DNA of 50,855 bases from Sulfuritalea sp. (GCA_016708585.1 JADJFK010000018.1:1-50855); one strand, 5' to 3'; shown: positions 38,250-46,227, numbered from the stretch's first letter. The notes: generated from the letters alone by a model not told the origin. Numbers and translations: made by a program.

Positions 38250-38489
38250 TCAGTAGATGGCCAGGCGCTGCTGATCGCCAGCGTGCTTGGCCTCGCTCGC
38301 GCGGCGCGTGTCGCCAGGGGCGCCCAGCAGCAGGATCAATTCGTCAATCCTCACGGCAGCGTCACGGCGCTCCTGATCTGATACCGACAGGGAAAGCACC
38401 GTGTCCATGATTTCCGCGCGCCGGGCGTTGATATATTCCCGCACCAGATGCCAGGCGGATTCGTTCACGTCGATGGGGAGAATCACCAT
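38250..38489 (-). CDS. Hypothetical small protein
   Basis: This 79-residue helical protein, MVILPIDVNESAWHLVREYI, continues NARRAEIMDTVLSLSVSDQE, then IDELILLLGAPGDTRRASEA. The portal's stop and this start overlap. It is small, helical and unassigned, like many portal-adjacent proteins. Confidence 0.6.
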   Translation of the reverse strand: MVILPIDVNESAWHLVREYINARRAEIMDTVLSLSVSDQERRDAAVRIDELILLLGAPGDTRRASEAKHAGDQQRLAIY

Positions 38490-40714
38490 CAGATACCGCT
38501 CCCGGTCTGCATCTTCACAGCCAACTCGGCGTTGAGTTTCTGGGCGTCATGCGCGCGGGCGTCCCGCTTGTCCTGCAGTTCGGCGGTGAATTTCAGTTGC
38601 TCCAGGCCATACCGCTCGCGGGCCTGCTGCACCGTGAGATTCCCGCGCTCGGCCAGTTCAGCCAGCCGCACCTGGCCGCGAAGCTGCTCGATGGCCATCT
38701 CATGCTCGCGCTCGGCGGCCTTGTCGGCGATCTCGGCCTGGCGCAGCTTGATGCGCTCGACCTCTGGGTTCGGCGGCGGCTGCTGGTTGTCCATCTGCTC
38801 GGCCATCTTCTTGACCTCGGCGTCATCCGGCAGCAGGTCGGCAGCGTCCAGGCGCAGTGACCGGGCCAGGGCCTTGAGTTGGTTGACCTTCCGGGCATAC
38901 GGCATCGGGATACCCTGCGCCGCCTGCTGGAACATGCCGGCCTTGGAAATCTGCGCCTCGGATTCAAGCAGCGCCGAAGTGCCGCGAGATATAACCAAAA
39001 GGTCGCCTTTGATCTCTTTCTTAGGCGAATACTGCATATTCCAGTCCACCATGCGGGATATTGTGGGGGTCGTGATGTCGTCGTCCCAATTCCTCACGGC
39101 GCGGCGCATCCAGATATTCGCGGCGTTGTGGGCGATGCTGACACCCCTGGCGGTATCAAGGTAGCTCGGGGCTTCCTGTCCCTGCATGGCCATGCTCGGG
39201 CCGCCCACGTCGTCCATGAGTTGCTTGCAGCGGTCGAAGACGCCAAGCAGTTCGGTGATCCGGCTGTCGATCTGGAAGAAGGCGAAGGCGGCGCGGGCGT
39301 CGGCGTCGGCCTTCAGCATCTCCCAAACCTTGTTGGGCTCGATGCTCCACTCCCCGTTGTGCGGGCGGATCAGCTTCGAGTTGACGACGATCTGCGGGCC
39401 GACGCTCAGGCCCATGTTGTCCAGGGCGGCGCGGAAGGCGCTGTTGGCGCTCTCGTCCACGTCGGCCAGTTCGTAGGCCAGGCCGTAGCCGAAGATGCTG
39501 GCGGGGTCTTTCTCCCAGCAGAAGACGCTGAATGGGCGCTCCTGGGTGTCCATCGGGTTGATGATGGCCTTGATGACGGCGCCGGATTCCAGCGCCCAGA
39601 TGATCCCCTCGTAGCAGTCCAGGGGGTCATCGGGCAGGTCGATGCCCAGGTCGCGCAGTTCCTCTTGGTCGATCGGGCCGTGGTATTCGAGCACCACGTA
39701 GCGCTTGTCCTCGACCCCTTGGGTGCCGGCCGACTGCCGTAGCTCGTTGCGCACCGCGTCGAAGGTGTGGCCGGGCGCCACGCGCAGGGCCTCGCGGATG
39801 GTCTCGGCGTCGAACCCGGGCTGGCGGGCCAGCGCGGCAAGCTGCGCCTTCGTGAAGTAGTGGCGCTCGATGTCGCTCTCGGACTCCGTGATGGTCCGCG
39901 CGCTCATGTCGGGGAAGAAGTCCCAGATGCTGACCTGCACCACGGTCGGGCTCAGGTCTTCCATGCGGCGGAAGGCGGCCTCGCCCTGGCTCATGTCCCA
40001 GACCTTCTTGGTCCGGTTCAGGACCATCGGCCCCTTGAGGATGCCGGTGCCCATGACCATCGCCTCATGGATCGCGCGGCGGCTGACGGCGCCGTAGTTG
40101 GCCTGGCGAAGCTGGTCATCGACCTCGCGCTGCATGTTGTCGGCCTTCGAGCGCGCTTCCTCGCGCAACTCTCGAATGCCGTTCATGACGGCGCTGACCT
40201 CCATCGGCTCGCCGTTCGGGCCGGCGGGGATCATCTCGCCCGGGGGAAGCTGCTGGGCCAGGCTCTCGGCCTGCACCAGTTGCGGCACCGGGCTCGGGTC
40301 GATGGCGAAGTTTCTTTCCTCGGTCGGAAAGAGCATGTCCGACAGGCGGGCCTCGACGATGTTGCAGATGCGGCGCACCAGCGGCACGTACATGCGCGAG
40401 CCGTAGCGCCGGTTCTGCAGGGTCTTCAAGACCTCGGGGGCGTACTCGCCGTTGTAGCGGCGAACGTCGGCCAGCCAGCGCTGCTCCAGCGTCGTGCGGA
40501 AGGCCAGGCGCTCGTTGTAGAGCCCGACGACCTTGTGACCCAGGGCCTGCACCCGCTCGCGGCGCTCCTTCTCGGCGCGCTGCGCTTCGTCGGCGGCCTC
40601 TTGGGCCTGGGCCAGCATCTCCTGCAGCTTCTCCGCTACCTCTGGCGGCGCGGTGGCGACCTCGGCCTGGAGCGCGTCCAGCGCGGTCTGCATCTCGTCG
40701 GGGGCGTCGGTCAT
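38489..40714 (-). CDS. Portal protein
   Basis: This 741-residue protein would form the 12-subunit ring through which DNA enters and leaves the head. Long helices open and close it (DEMQTALDALQAEVATAPPE; EREHEMAIEQLRGQVRLAEL). The portal core follows (QNRRYGSRMYVPLVRRICNI, then EARLSDMLFPTEERNFAID). Later it has GMSLSVGPQIVVNSKLIRPH-like and MGLSVGPQIVVNSKLI sequence. Length and the C-terminal coiled barrel fit podovirus portals. A conserved motif lies about 100 bases upstream. No obvious ribosome binding site is seen. Confidence 0.85.
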   Translation of the reverse strand: MTDAPDEMQTALDALQAEVATAPPEVAEKLQEMLAQAQEAADEAQRAEKERRERVQALGHKVVGLYNERLAFRTTLEQRWLADVRRYNGEYAPEVLKTLQNRRYGSRMYVPLVRRICNIVEARLSDMLFPTEERNFAIDPSPVPQLVQAESLAQQLPPGEMIPAGPNGEPMEVSAVMNGIRELREEARSKADNMQREVDDQLRQANYGAVSRRAIHEAMVMGTGILKGPMVLNRTKKVWDMSQGEAAFRRMEDLSPTVVQVSIWDFFPDMSARTITESESDIERHYFTKAQLAALARQPGFDAETIREALRVAPGHTFDAVRNELRQSAGTQGVEDKRYVVLEYHGPIDQEELRDLGIDLPDDPLDCYEGIIWALESGAVIKAIINPMDTQERPFSVFCWEKDPASIFGYGLAYELADVDESANSAFRAALDNMGLSVGPQIVVNSKLIRPHNGEWSIEPNKVWEMLKADADARAAFAFFQIDSRITELLGVFDRCKQLMDDVGGPSMAMQGQEAPSYLDTARGVSIAHNAANIWMRRAVRNWDDDITTPTISRMVDWNMQYSPKKEIKGDLLVISRGTSALLESEAQISKAGMFQQAAQGIPMPYARKVNQLKALARSLRLDAADLLPDDAEVKKMAEQMDNQQPPPNPEVERIKLRQAEIADKAAEREHEMAIEQLRGQVRLAELAERGNLTVQQARERYGLEQLKFTAELQDKRDARAHDAQKLNAELAVKMQTGSGI

Positions 40715-40811
40715 GCGCTGCGCCCGTTGCGGGCGGTATGAGGGCAGACGTGGGGCGGCCTTGATGGCGGCCCTGCCCCGACTATCGCCGCGGGGCTCGC
40801 GGCGTGTCTAC

Positions 40812-40834
40812 CTGCGCATACTCGGCCGGGTCAG
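40812..40834 (-). promoter_or_regulatory. Conserved intergenic motif upstream of portal
   Basis: On the minus strand this is CTGACCCG then GCCGAGTATGCGCAG. It starts in the stop codon of the upstream gene and lies in a 116-base gap before the portal. It is a near copy of the motif at 19415-19436 (22 of 23 positions with one gap). A phage late promoter is the best guess. Confidence 0.45.
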
Positions 40835-41214
40835 CGCGGCCGGCCGGCGATCTTTTCCATCTCGCCAGGCAGCGCCCGGATGCGGTCGCTCAGTTCCTGC
40901 AGCACCTCATGCGGGTCCAATGACTTTGGCCTGAACACCATCTGGCGGCCGTCTTCAAGAATGACCGGCGCCGGGTACAGCAGAGAGTAGATGCCGGCAA
41001 GCAAGCGCGCCGCACTCTCGGCGCCAGCCCTGGCTCGGTCGCGCTCGGCGCGCAAGACTTCAGCTTCGCGGATGCGCTCGCGCACGAAGTTCATGGCGTC
41101 CAGAATCGTCGGGTATGCGTCCCGGTGTTCGCTCTCGTCAATCACGCCTGAGCTTTCAAGAACCTTGGAAATAGAGTGCAGGCGCCAGTACAGGTCTTCA
41201 GGATCGACTCTCAT
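40831..41214 (-). CDS. Hypothetical protein
   Basis: ATG 41214 overlaps the upstream stop and gives 127 residues: MRVDPEDLYWRLHSISKVLE, then TILDAMNFVRERIREAEVLR and a coiled coil. It ends with SDRIRALPGEMEKIAGRPR. Soluble and helical. It lies between small late genes and the portal and is unassigned. Confidence 0.65.
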   Translation of the reverse strand: MRVDPEDLYWRLHSISKVLESSGVIDESEHRDAYPTILDAMNFVRERIREAEVLRAERDRARAGAESAARLLAGIYSLLYPAPVILEDGRQMVFRPKSLDPHEVLQELSDRIRALPGEMEKIAGRPR

Positions 41215-41381
41215 GCCTTGCTCCTTTCCTGCCGCTCCCGGCGCCTGGCCAGCTTCGCGGCATGGTCCCTGATTGCTTGCACGTCGGCCGCGTGCGACCA
41301 AAGGTGGATCGGCACCAGGCCGGCGGCGATGCGCCGGGCCTTGAGCGCGGCTTGGCGCTCGGCGTTGGTGGCGGCGGTCAT
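41211..41381 (-). CDS. Small basic protein (MTAATNAERQ type)
   Basis: ATG 41381 gives 56 residues: MTAATNAERQAALKARRIAA then GLVPIHLWSHAADVQAIRDH. Small phage proteins that begin 'A-T-N-A-E-R-Q-x-x-x-x-R-R' and continue 'G-L-x-x-x-x-L-W-x-H-x-x-D' are widespread and look like ribbon-helix-helix DNA binders. The start overlaps the upstream stop as ATGA. Confidence 0.6.
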   Translation of the reverse strand: MTAATNAERQAALKARRIAAGLVPIHLWSHAADVQAIRDHAAKLARRRERQERSKA

Positions 41382-41569
41382 CGCGGCACCCCTTGCGGTT
41401 GACCGTGGCTTTGCTTGTCGGTGTAGTAGCTGTTGATTGCCATCATCTTCTGAAACTCGGAGCACGCGCCACGAACAGACGGCGCCCATGCCGTTGTCCA
41501 TCCTGACGTTACCGCCCATCCCCAGGCTTTGTGTGTGCCAGACCAGCAGCGCCTGATAACAGGCTTCAT
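41378..41569 (-). CDS. Hypothetical small Trp-rich protein
   Basis: This frame begins at ATG 41569 overlapping the upstream stop, ends at 41378 overlapping the next start, and encodes MKPVIRRCWSGTHKAWGWAV onward, 63 residues. Coupling at both ends supports it. The competing frame (41211-41603) also reads plausibly in places (YQALLVWHTQSLGMGGNVRM), so an indel near 41440 is possible. Confidence 0.4.
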   Translation of the reverse strand: MKPVIRRCWSGTHKAWGWAVTSGWTTAWAPSVRGACSEFQKMMAINSYYTDKQSHGQPQGVPR

Positions 41570-41895
41570 GCTGCGATTTCCAGTTCTGACCACTTGACGG
41601 CAAATGCTGTTGCCAGGCTGTACTGATCCTTGAACGCGGCTGATGCGTTGGCCCAGGTGCCTTGCGCCTTGTTCACGGCCGCCTTTTCTGACTTGGCCGT
41701 CACGTTGTAAAGCCTGGCTCTCTCTCCGGTGTTGCGGTCTATGCCAAAGATGGCCCACTTGACTCCGGGTACTGGAGCTTTGCCGACTTTCACACCAGCA
41801 CCAGCGCACGAAAAGCAAATCCCATTGGCAATGCCAGCGTAGCAGCTTAGGTATCCACTGCCGTTGCACTTTGGACACTTGTAGGTGTCTGCCAT
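41566..41895 (-). CDS. DnaJ-type zinc-finger small protein
   Basis: This 109-residue protein starts MADTYKCPKCNGSGYLSCYA, with a second CFSCAGAG. These are two CxxCxGxG-type repeats as in the DnaJ cysteine-rich region, binding one zinc. The rest (RARLYNVTAKSEKAAVNKAQ) is helical. AGGAG lies six bases ahead of the ATG. It is the first gene of the long minus-strand late operon, right after the promoter at 41928-41957. Confidence 0.7.
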   Translation of the reverse strand: MADTYKCPKCNGSGYLSCYAGIANGICFSCAGAGVKVGKAPVPGVKWAIFGIDRNTGERARLYNVTAKSEKAAVNKAQGTWANASAAFKDQYSLATAFAVKWSELEIAA

Positions 41896-41927
41896 CTTGC
41901 GCTCCTGTTGCTCTATCCGATGCCTGC

Positions 41928-41957
41928 ATCATCTCACGCAGTTACCGCTAACGTCAA
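41928..41957 (-). promoter_or_regulatory. Probable sigma70 promoter of the minus-strand operon
   Basis: On the minus strand TTGACG (41957-41952) and GATGAT (41933-41928) are spaced by 18 bases, about 40 bases upstream of the first gene. This region is AT-richer than its surroundings and lies between divergent genes. The -10 box is weak, so host activator or phage factor help is possible. Confidence 0.5.
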
Positions 41958-42039
41958 GCGTTTTCTTCGGCCTCTTGAGTAGTTGACTCTTTTGCATGGT
42001 GTTGACCCGTACCAAGGACGAACCCAAGAAAGGACTGAC

Positions 42040-42261
42040 ATGAAGGCATACGTTACGAAGTCTGGCGCCAAGCAGTACAAGCCCAGCCTCGCATCCCTGA
42101 ACCGGATCATCAGTGGCGACAACTCGACGGGCTACTGCCTAGCCTGCGGCAAGTCGGCCGGCGGTGTCGAGCCGGACGCCCGCAAGTACGAATGCGAGTG
42201 CTGCGGCGCGGCCAAGGTCTACGGAGCCGAAGAACTGGTCCTGATGGGTCTGTACCACTAG
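42040..42261 (+). CDS. Zinc-ribbon small protein
   Basis: ATG 42040 follows AAAGGA. It encodes 73 residues: MKAYVTKSGAKQYKPSLASL then TGYCLACGKSAGGVEPDARK and YECECCGAAKVYGAEELV. CLAC and CECC make one four-cysteine zinc ribbon. This protein type is a frequent phage small product of unknown role. It opens the plus-strand island opposite the main operon direction. Confidence 0.7.
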   Translation: MKAYVTKSGAKQYKPSLASLNRIISGDNSTGYCLACGKSAGGVEPDARKYECECCGAAKVYGAEELVLMGLYH

Positions 42262-42297
42262 GTCAGCAGCAAACCCCTGTAACGCAAGGAGAGCACG

Positions 42298-42552
42298 ATG
42301 AACGCCTACGAAGTCATCCCCTCGAAAGTCTGGCAGCGCGACGACGGCGCGAAGGCTTCCATCTACGGCGCGGTGCCGTGGGTCAGCGAGGCCGAGAAAG
42401 CCCGCTGGGCCGTGGTCGATCAGGGCTGGACGGTGCGCAACCCGCGCACGGGCCAGGTCGGCACGGGCCGCCCGCCGTTCCCCAGCTACGAAGCAGCGGC
42501 GGCTTTCGCCGCGAAGCTCGGCCGCCCTTCGGCCATCTGCATTGGAGACTGA
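42298..42552 (+). CDS. Hypothetical small protein
   Basis: ATG 42298 follows AAGGAGAGC and gives 84 residues: MNAYEVIPSKVWQRDDGAKA then SIYGAVPWVSEAEKARWAVV. It is a small alpha/beta protein with no cysteine pairs. A body ending in 'F-P-S-Y-E-A-A-A-A-F-A-A-K-L' suggests a small conserved family, not recognised here. The clear ribosome binding site and island position support it. Confidence 0.65.
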   Translation: MNAYEVIPSKVWQRDDGAKASIYGAVPWVSEAEKARWAVVDQGWTVRNPRTGQVGTGRPPFPSYEAAAAFAAKLGRPSAICIGD

Positions 42553-42554
42553 CC

Positions 42555-42779
42555 ATGACGTTCGACCAACTCGCCGCCCGCATTCTTCTCAGCGACGCAA
42601 GCCAAACCGTCAAGCAGGCTGCTCTCCGCGGCTTGGCCGTCCGCGGCAGCATCACAGTTGGCGCGGTCTGCCCAGAATGCGGCGGGGCACACACCGAAGA
42701 CAACGGCGGCACGGAATACCGTTGCATAGCCTGCGATCACCGCTGGGGGTTCGAGTACGGCGAGCGCTATGGGTTCTGA
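42555..42779 (+). CDS. Zinc-ribbon small protein
   Basis: This 74-residue protein is MTFDQLAARILLSDASQTVK with a C-terminal ribbon (CPECGGAHTEDNGGTEYRCI, then ACDHRWGFEYG). CPEC and CIAC supply four cysteines, as in Zn-ribbon adaptor or transcription-factor-like folds. It lies two bases after the previous gene. The function is unknown, but nucleic-acid binding is plausible. Confidence 0.65.
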   Translation: MTFDQLAARILLSDASQTVKQAALRGLAVRGSITVGAVCPECGGAHTEDNGGTEYRCIACDHRWGFEYGERYGF

Positions 42780-42780
42780 G

Positions 42781-43179
42781 ATGAACCACTGCGGAACCTG
42801 CACGCTCTGCTGCAAGCTGATGGCCGTGGATGAACTGGCCAAGCCGGCGTGCCAATGGTGCGCCAAGGCCGACCCAACGCGCGGCTGCACCGACTACCCT
42901 GCCAGGCCGGCGTCGTGCGTCGAGTACGAATGCGTCTGGCTGGTCTCGCAGCGCCGGCCCGGCGGCGGCCTGGCGCCTGAGTTGCGCCCCGACCGCTCGC
43001 GCGTGGTGCTCAATGTCGGGCTCGACGGCACCGGCATCGTTTTCCACGTTGACCCCAGCCGGCCGGATGCGCACCAGACCGGCGCTGCGGGCGCGCTGCT
43101 GGAGTCGGTCATCAGGCAGGGGCAGGATGTCGTCATCGTCATCGGCGACAAGCGCACAGCGATCTTTGGGCGTGGGTGA
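42781..43179 (+). CDS. Cysteine-cluster protein (YkgJ-like N terminus)
   Basis: This 132-residue protein begins MNHCGTCTLCCKLMAVDELA, then KPACQWCAKADPTRGCTDYP. This resembles the YkgJ-type zinc/iron-chelating cysteine cluster (C-x-x-C-x-x-C-C ... C-x-x-C). The second half (SRVVLNVGLDGTGIVFHVDP; IRQGQDVVIVIGDKRTAIFG) is a small alpha/beta domain. YkgJ family roles are poorly known. It follows the previous gene by one base. Confidence 0.65.
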   Translation: MNHCGTCTLCCKLMAVDELAKPACQWCAKADPTRGCTDYPARPASCVEYECVWLVSQRRPGGGLAPELRPDRSRVVLNVGLDGTGIVFHVDPSRPDAHQTGAAGALLESVIRQGQDVVIVIGDKRTAIFGRG

Positions 43180-43406
43180 TGCGCATACACTCCGACACCA
43201 TGCCACGCACCTACAAGCCCAAGGATCAAGCCCGGCGCTACGCCGAGAACGAAGAAGCGCTGCGAGCCGATGGCGGCCGGCGCGTGAACGTGCGCCTTCG
43301 CGGCGATGCGGTCAAGGCGCTGCAGTTGATTCAGATCAAGCACGGGATCAGCCAGACGGAAGCGATCCACCTGGCCATTCTGCGCACGATCAATACCCGC
43401 CCTTGA
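43179..43406 (+). CDS. Small basic ribbon-helix-helix-like protein
   Basis: ATG 43179 (overlapping the previous stop) or ATG 43200 gives about 75 or 68 residues. The core GRRVNVRLRGDAVKALQLIQ, then HGISQTEAIHLAILRTINTR matches a ribbon-helix-helix DNA-binding fold (strand then two helices). It closes the plus-strand island, and its last 17 bases overlap the 3' end of the terminase gene on the other strand. A repressor of this island or of the late promoter is a guess. Confidence 0.65.
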   Translation: MRIHSDTMPRTYKPKDQARRYAENEEALRADGGRRVNVRLRGDAVKALQLIQIKHGISQTEAIHLAILRTINTRP

Positions 43407-44709
43407 CGAACCCGCCGCGGGCGTTTTCGTACCCCGCTGCGACCGGCGCCCCCTCGGGCTGGTAGCCAACGGCCCATTGCCGAAAACTGTCGGCCCCGTT
43501 CGACCATTGATCGTGATACGGCTGCCGTGACCACGCCTGCGCCGCCTCGATCCACTCGTATCGGTAGCGGTCCAGGGCCTTGATCCCCTCGGCGCATTCG
43601 TCCTCATCGAGATAGGCATCTGTCATCCGGCGCCGGGTGATCTCGATCGCCGCGCCCAGGTCGGTGACGCGCGGCACGGCCACCACGTCCAACTCGCCGT
43701 ACCGCTCCTTGCCGAGCGATTCCAGAATCTCCACGCGGTTGATCAGTTCGGCGCCCTGCAGATTCGCGCGCCCATCGTGCGGTAGATGGTGCACACCCCA
43801 GCGGAACCCGTGCTTCTCACGGTACGCTTCCAGCAAGTCCCAGAAGTGGCGCATTCCATGGCCTGTGTCCGACAGGTACTTGACGAAGTGATCCGCGGCG
43901 CCGTAGCGCTGATGCAGCCAGATCGCGGTGGCGTTTCCGGTGCTGCTGCCCAAGTCCCAGAAGGTGTTGACCGCCAACTCCTTCTTCACGTTGACCCGCC
44001 CGATGCGGCCCAGGCTGCGCATGATGCTCATCTGCCGGCCGAAGATGCTGCCGCTGATGCTGCCGCGCGGCTCGCCGAGCCAGATGTTCTTGTAGTCCTC
44101 TGGGTCGGTGGTCGCCTCGGCGTGCGCCCGCTCGGATTCCATTTCCTCGCCGAACCACGGGTTGTCGATGTAGTTGACCTGCACGACCTTTGAGTCTGGC
44201 GGTGGCGCTTCGACAAACCGCTGATAGGTGTCGTCGGTCTTCAATTCCGGGTTCATGCTGATCCAGATTTCGGACCCGGGCTTGCGGATCGTCGGGATCA
44301 AGATGTCCCAGGACCGTTTGGGCACGCTCTGCCCTTCTTCTATCCACACCACGTCCACGCCTTCGTAGCTCTTGATCGACTGGACCGTGTGCCCTTGCAG
44401 GCCGGCGTACATCACCAGCGTATCGTGGCGCTTGCCGCGTATCTCGGTGTCGAGGATGCGGTAGTGGTCTTCGAGGTCCAGTTCCCTGATCTGGTCCTTC
44501 AGGAGTTGGTGCACCGACTCCCTCAGTGAGCGCTGCACCTGGCGGGCGCACAGGATGCGCAGCGGCTTGATAGTGCCCAGCACCAGCAGCGCGCGGGCGA
44601 ATGACCACGACTTCGCGGAACCCCGGCCGCCCCATGCAACCTTGTACCGGCTGGGCTCGAACAGGAATCGCAGCTTGGCCGGGAACTCGATCTCAACGCT
44701 TGCCGGCAT
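43390..44709 (-). CDS. terL: Terminase large subunit
   Basis: This 439-residue protein is the ATP-driven motor and nuclease that packages DNA. Residues near 27-35 hold the Walker A motif GGRGSAKS. VDVVWIEEG near residue 120 is Walker B with the catalytic glutamate. VNTFWDLGSSTGNATAIW near 250 starts the RNase-H-like nuclease. The PBSX-like or P22-like sub-family is likely. ATG 44709 is preferred over TTG 44712. It overlaps the small-subunit gene by 17 bases. Confidence 0.9.
   Translation of the reverse strand: MPASVEIEFPAKLRFLFEPSRYKVAWGGRGSAKSWSFARALLVLGTIKPLRILCARQVQRSLRESVHQLLKDQIRELDLEDHYRILDTEIRGKRHDTLVMYAGLQGHTVQSIKSYEGVDVVWIEEGQSVPKRSWDILIPTIRKPGSEIWISMNPELKTDDTYQRFVEAPPPDSKVVQVNYIDNPWFGEEMESERAHAEATTDPEDYKNIWLGEPRGSISGSIFGRQMSIMRSLGRIGRVNVKKELAVNTFWDLGSSTGNATAIWLHQRYGAADHFVKYLSDTGHGMRHFWDLLEAYREKHGFRWGVHHLPHDGRANLQGAELINRVEILESLGKERYGELDVVAVPRVTDLGAAIEITRRRMTDAYLDEDECAEGIKALDRYRYEWIEAAQAWSRQPYHDQWSNGADSFRQWAVGYQPEGAPVAAGYENARGGFVKGGY
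44664..44694 (-). repeat. Near-inverted repeat, copy in terL start
   Basis: The first codons of terL (GAGATCGAGTTCCC then CAAGCTGCG, encoding EIEFPAKLRF) have an inverted near-copy on the plus strand at 45557-45587. About 26 of 30 bases match. That plus-strand frame would read EIEFPVKLRF. The copy stops near the C/G-only block. It may be chance, or a remnant of a second terminase start. Confidence 0.35.
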
Positions 44710-45241
44710 CAACGAACTTCAGGACGACTTCCTTGAGCGCATCGGCCTGGCCCTTGTAGTCCTCTTTGAATAGGTTGTGGTACTTCATGGCTTTCTCTAG
44801 CGTGGCCACCTTGTCCGCGAGCTTGTACTTCGTGACCTCTCCGAACCCGATCAGTTCATTGCCCTTGGTGACAACCTCAACGCCGACGATCGCGGCGGCC
44901 ATGTCGTCGCTCAGTTCAGTGATGTGCAGCGGTGCGCCCTCTGGGCTGTAGAGCTTGCGCACGTCGTACATCAACAAGCGGCGCAGTTGCTGCAGGGTTT
45001 CGTCCACTGTCAGCCCTGCGCGCGACACGGCCTCGTCCCGGTTGGCGACCACCAGCGCCTGAACCTCGGGCCGCTGCAGCGTCTTCCAGCCGTTCGTGCC
45101 GGCAGTCTTGCGCGACACCTTCCGCGGCAGCGCGGCCCGCATGTACGCCTCGGTGGCATTCAGGTCGATCAAGTATTCGGCCGCGAAGCGGCGCTCCATG
45201 TCTGAAATGCCATCGCGCTTGGTTGATTTTCCGCCAGCCAT
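44693..45241 (-). CDS. terS: Terminase small subunit
   Basis: This 182-residue protein is MAGGKSTKRDGISDMERRFA then AEYLIDLNATEAYMRAALPR, with a helix-turn-helix and TVDETLQQLRRLLMYDVRKL. These phrases are typical of the terminase_2 family that recognises the packaging site and joins TerL. It is coupled to the upstream gene by TGATG overlap, and its end overlaps the start of TerL. Confidence 0.85.
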   Translation of the reverse strand: MAGGKSTKRDGISDMERRFAAEYLIDLNATEAYMRAALPRKVSRKTAGTNGWKTLQRPEVQALVVANRDEAVSRAGLTVDETLQQLRRLLMYDVRKLYSPEGAPLHITELSDDMAAAIVGVEVVTKGNELIGFGEVTKYKLADKVATLEKAMKYHNLFKEDYKGQADALKEVVLKFVDAGKR

Positions 45242-45608
45242 CACACCCTCCACTTGTACCGTGCGATCAGCCGCACACTTCCCACTCGGTTCGGCATCAG
45301 CACGCGCTCGCGCTGGGCCAAGCCCTTGTCGTGCACCAGCTTGTGCAAGACCGCGTTGACCTCGCTGCGCGTGGTGCCACGGCGGATGCAGTCCATCACG
45401 TCTGCCAGGGCGAACCACCTCAACGGGTTGTACCGTAGCAGGCTTTCGACTTCTTGCGTCAGGCCGTGGCCAGCGGCGCGATGCACAGAGACCAAGATGC
45501 GAATGCGTGAATGCTCGGCCGGCGCCTCGTTGAGTACGGCGGCCAGGCGGTCGGATGAGATCGAGTTCCCTGTCAAGCTGCGCTTTCGCTTGTACGCCGA
45601 GAGGCCGT
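45241..45608 (-). CDS. Hypothetical wHTH-like protein, N terminus lost
   Basis: The frame reads AYKRKRSLTGNSISSDRLAA then VLNEAPAEHSRIRILVSVHR. It continues GLTQEVESLLRYNPLRWFAL to RLIARYKWRV and a stop overlapping the terS start. The helix pattern in LADVMDCIRRGTTRSEVNAV and LHKLVHDKGLAQRERVLMPN suggests a winged-helix domain. The 5' end disappears in the C/G-only block, so its true start and length are unknown. Confidence 0.6.
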
Positions 45609-45783
45609 CCCCCCCCCCCCCCCCCGGGGGGGGGGCGGGGGGGGCGGGCCCCCCCCCGGGGGGGGGGGGGGGGCCCCCCCCGCCCCCGCGGGGCGGGGGG
45701 GGGGGGGGGCCGCGCGCGGGCGGGCCCCGGGCCCCCGCCGCGGCCCCGCCGGGGGGCCCGGCCCCCGGCCCGCGGCGCCCGGC
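45609..45783 (+). other. C/G-only block, probable sequence artefact
   Basis: About 175 consecutive bases contain only C and G, with long homopolymers of each. Nothing else in the window resembles it. It replaces the end of the Ref-type nuclease gene and the start of the next gene. An assembly gap filled with low-quality calls explains it better than biology. Frames across it are meaningless. Confidence 0.85.
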
Positions 45784-46227
45784 TTGAGTCCGCCCACGCA
45801 GCGTGTCTTCTGGTCCGTACTTCGCCTCAAAGCGCGCTTTGAACGGGTGCCGGCTGACCATACCGCGCGCCTGGCCGTTCTGGTGGTGCCCTGGGTCGCA
45901 CAGACAGATGGTGTGCATGTGCCCCATGCGCCGGCCGCCGCGCAACAGGTGGTGCACCGCGCCAGGCGTGCCCGGGTGGCCGTCAAGGATGCAGGCGATG
46001 CAACCCAGGGCAGTTATGGCGTTCATCCACTCGCGCTCGGCCGCGGTCGGCGTTGTCTTGCCAGGCTTTGTCGGCTCCGGCTTCGGCAGCGGCACGGTCA
46101 GCCGCGCATCGAGGTTGGACACCATGACGGCGCGGCTGGCGGCCTGGTGGCGCGGCGCGTAGCTGGCGAACTCCGCGCTGCGGTCTGGCCGCGGCGGGCG
46201 CTTTGGTTGCAGACTGCTGCGCTTCAT
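45784..46227 (-). CDS. Ref-type (RecA-dependent) HNH nuclease, 3' end lost
   Basis: ATG 46227 gives MKRSSLQPKRPPRPDRSAEF. The catalytic part is EREWMNAITALGCIACILDG, then GAVHHLLRGGRRMGHMHTIC and LCDPGHHQNG, with HPFKARFEAKYGPEDTL after it. The CxxC, HH, H and C-D-x-G-H-H residues match P1 Ref, a RecA-filament-dependent HNH endonuclease that cuts displaced strands. The last residues run into the C/G-only block at 45783. It is coupled by ATGA to the upstream gene. About 148 residues are visible. Confidence 0.8.
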
